Below, one piece after another: positions 5,704 to 6,945 of a stretch of DNA of 6,945 bases. The notes beneath the pieces are model-generated. The model had not been told where the DNA came from. It saw only the letters and a list, made by a program, of their open reading frames with translations, and did not search any database. Made by a program: the position numbers and the translations under genes. Positions within the stretch are counted from its first letter, which is position 1. Each line of letters opens with the position of its first letter. Source of the stretch: Solimonas_A sp035476855 (GTDB lineage: Bacteria > Pseudomonadota > Gammaproteobacteria > Nevskiales > Nevskiaceae). Location of the stretch: positions 1 to 6,945 of the forward strand of contig DATILC010000285.1 of NCBI GenBank assembly GCA_035476855.1, read 5' to 3'.

Positions 5704-6252
5704 ATGACCATCATGCAGCCCGACGCGACACCCGCCGCTCCCCGCCTCGACGTCGTCCAGGCCGGCGGCCACCTGGACCTGATGATCCGGCAGACGCGGA
5801 TTCATCACATGACACTGAGCATCACCGCCGACACCAAGGCCAACATGCTGATGATCGCGGCCTCGGTGGTCCTCACGCTGGCGGCGCGCGACATGGTCGG
5901 CGGCAAGGCGCCGCTGCCGGCGCTGATCCTGACGGTGTTCAGCCTGGCCTCGGTGTGCATGGCGATCATCGCCGCGATGCCCAAGCTCGGCTTCGGCCGC
6001 AAGGAACTGGCCTCGCGCAACATCCTGTTCTTCAGCACCTTCACCCGACTCAGCTACGAGCAGTACCTGCGCGAGATGGAAGACGTGATGCGCTCGCCGG
6101 CCAGCACCTACGAGATGCAGCTCTGCGAGATCTACGAAATGGGCCAGTACCTGAAGCGGCACAAGTTCCGCTTCGTGCAGGCCGGCTACCTGATCTTCCT
6201 CGCCGGCCTGTTCCTCAGCGCCTTCGCCTGGGTGGTGCAGGCGCTCAGCTGA
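5704..6252 (+). CDS. Pycsar-effector-like (PycTM/DUF5706) three-helix membrane protein
   Basis: A 182-residue protein with no signal peptide. An amphipathic N-terminal helix (about 22-40) leads into ITADTKANMLMIAASVV, and this ADTKA motif (42-46) marks the start of membrane helix 1 (44-62). Helix 2 is 70-92, ending in a Pro (MPKL). Then come NILFF (106-110), a cytoplasmic charged helix region with SYEQYLREMEDVM and MQLCEIYEMGQYLKRHKFRFVQAGY, and membrane helix 3 (157-179). This order matches my memory of the family annotated as Pycsar system effector (PycTM, formerly DUF5706). Its defence members respond to cCMP or cUMP made by a partner cyclase and damage the inner membrane. No cyclase, HD or TIR gene is adjacent, so a defence role is not shown here. 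The start could also be GTG 5692 or ATG 5713; ATG 5704 is preferred, with GGA 7 bases upstream. It is convergent with recR, 3 bp apart. Confidence 0.78.
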   Translation: MTIMQPDATPAAPRLDVVQAGGHLDLMIRQTRIHHMTLSITADTKANMLMIAASVVLTLAARDMVGGKAPLPALILTVFSLASVCMAIIAAMPKLGFGRKELASRNILFFSTFTRLSYEQYLREMEDVMRSPASTYEMQLCEIYEMGQYLKRHKFRFVQAGYLIFLAGLFLSAFAWVVQALS

Positions 6253-6255
6253 GTA

Positions 6256-6855
6256 CTAGACCGGCTGGCGCCCGTTCAGGGCATGCGCCAGCGTGCCGCC
6301 ATCGACGTACTCAAGCTCGCCACCCATCGGCACGCCGTGGGCGATGCGGGTGACCTTGACGCCCTGCGCGCGCGCCATCTCGGCGAGGTAGTAGGCAGTG
6401 GCCTCACCCTCTACCGTGGGATTGGTGGCCACGATCACTTCACGCACCTCGCCCTGGCCCAGCTCCGCCTGCAGCACGTCCAGCCCGAGTTCGGTCGGAC
6501 CGATGCCGTCCAGCGGCGACAGCCGTCCCATCAGCACAAAGTAGCGTCCGCGATAGGGTGTGCCGTTCTCGATCGCCATCAGGTCCGCCGGCGTCTCGAC
6601 GATGCACAGCTGGCCGCCGGCGCTGCGCGAGGGCGAGCAATAGCGGCAGCCATCCTCTTCGCAGAACATGCGGCAGCGCGGGCAACGGCCGATGCCGTCC
6701 AGCGCCTCGGTCAGCGCACCGCCGAGGAAGCTGGCGCCCTCGCGGTCACGGTCCAGCAGGTGGAAGGCCATGCGCTGCGCGGACTTGGGCCCGACGCCGG
6801 GCAGCCGGCGCAGCGCCTCGATCAGGCGACTCAGGCGGGGGGAATAGGCGGTCAT
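6256..6855 (-). CDS. recR: Recombination mediator protein RecR
   Basis: A 199-residue protein, normal length for RecR. It starts with SPRLSRLIEALRRLPGVGPKSAQRMAFHLL, the N-terminal helix-hairpin-helix DNA-binding region (about 5-35). The zinc finger uses C58, C61, C70 and C73 (CPRC-N8-CRYC). A Toprim domain follows (about 81-176), with E87 in VETPADLMAIE, the RLSPLDGIGP loop (111-120) and TNPTVEGEATA (144-154). VPMGGELEYVDGGTLAHAL is the conserved C-terminal segment. RecR works with RecF and RecO to load RecA on gapped single-stranded DNA at damaged forks. One small difference is LMGRLSP where LGGxLSP is common. The ATG has only GGCGG directly before it, and a -10-like box lies six bases upstream. 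The usual upstream partner ybaB is not seen in the 90 bp available. It is convergent with the Pycsar-effector-like gene. Confidence 0.97.
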   Translation of the reverse strand: MTAYSPRLSRLIEALRRLPGVGPKSAQRMAFHLLDRDREGASFLGGALTEALDGIGRCPRCRMFCEEDGCRYCSPSRSAGGQLCIVETPADLMAIENGTPYRGRYFVLMGRLSPLDGIGPTELGLDVLQAELGQGEVREVIVATNPTVEGEATAYYLAEMARAQGVKVTRIAHGVPMGGELEYVDGGTLAHALNGRQPV

Positions 6856-6861
6856 CCGCCG

Positions 6862-6867
6862 ATTTTA
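6862..6867 (-). promoter_or_regulatory. -10 box, probable leaderless promoter of recR
   Basis: On the minus strand this reads TAAAAT, five of six matches to the -10 consensus, within a strongly GC-rich stretch. It ends six bases before the recR ATG, the same spacing as at the hydrolase gene, which would place the transcript start at the ATG. A GGGGGG run just upstream (6869-6874) is too far from the ATG (13 bases) to be an efficient ribosome site. No clear -35 box is visible. Confidence 0.4.
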
Positions 6868-6921
6868 TCCCCCCGCCCGGCTTGCTGCGCTAGCCCGCAT
6901 TTCTCACAGGGGGATCGAGCG

Positions 6922-6945
6922 ATGGCGCAGGGCGGAGCGTGCTGG
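6922..6945 (+). CDS. Possible start of an unidentified gene, cut by the right edge
   Basis: An ATG at 6922 (M-A-Q-G-G-A-C-W, then the window ends) is preceded by AGGGGGA at 6908-6914 with a 7-base spacer, a good ribosome-site geometry. Eight codons are too few to identify a product or to be sure it is a gene. It would be divergent from recR. Confidence 0.2.

Noticed and set aside
1..6258. Complete Pycsar system formed by the GGEEF gene and the membrane effector
   Set aside because: GGDEF enzymes make cyclic di-GMP, not cCMP or cUMP, and the two genes are about 5.4 kb apart with five unrelated genes between them.
6852..6944. Minus-strand open frame ending in an ATGA overlap with recR, looking like a translationally coupled upstream gene
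   Set aside because: The visible 30 codons do not resemble YbaB or another known protein, and contain the -10-like box and G-run. The overlap is probably coincidental.

Overview
The window is GC-rich DNA from a bacterium. The best fit is a free-living gammaproteobacterium of the Nevskiales/Xanthomonadales type. This is inferred from codon use, the protein families present and the C-terminal sorting tail on one gene; no rRNA or other firm taxonomic marker is present. Nearly all of the sequence is coding. There are eight supported protein genes, one of them cut by the left edge, plus a weak possible gene start at the right edge. I see no tRNA, rRNA, CRISPR array or complete mobile element.

Left part (1-2894): the last 90 codons of a GGEEF-type diguanylate cyclase (+) run tail-to-tail into a secreted zinc metalloprotease of the matrixin type (-), overlapping it by 17 bp. 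The protease has a signal peptide, the HExxHxxGxxH site and a Gly-rich/hydrophobic/Arg tail of the CTERM sorting class. A 178-bp divergent region with several inverted repeats separates it from an exported SMP-30/gluconolactonase-like beta-propeller (+).

Middle part (2898-4792): a glutathione S-transferase-like protein with an extra C-terminal beta-rich domain (-) starts only 38 bp from a divergent, stand-alone GspF/PilC-like membrane protein (+) that ends within its third membrane segment.

Right part (4788-6945): an exact tandem 14-bp repeat leads into a -10 box six bases before the GTG start of an alpha/beta hydrolase (+). This is followed 14 bp later by a small three-helix membrane protein that closely matches the Pycsar-effector (PycTM/DUF5706) family, with no nucleotide cyclase beside it. 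It runs tail-to-tail, with a 3-bp gap, into recR (-). recR also has a -10-like box six bases before its ATG, and its usual upstream partner ybaB is not adjacent.

The most notable item is the orphan Pycsar-effector-like gene, probably co-transcribed with the hydrolase. Other items of note are the two probable leaderless starts, the sorting-tailed protease and the absence of room for terminators between all three convergent gene pairs. Apart from hydrolase plus Pycsar-like protein, the genes do not form one obvious pathway.
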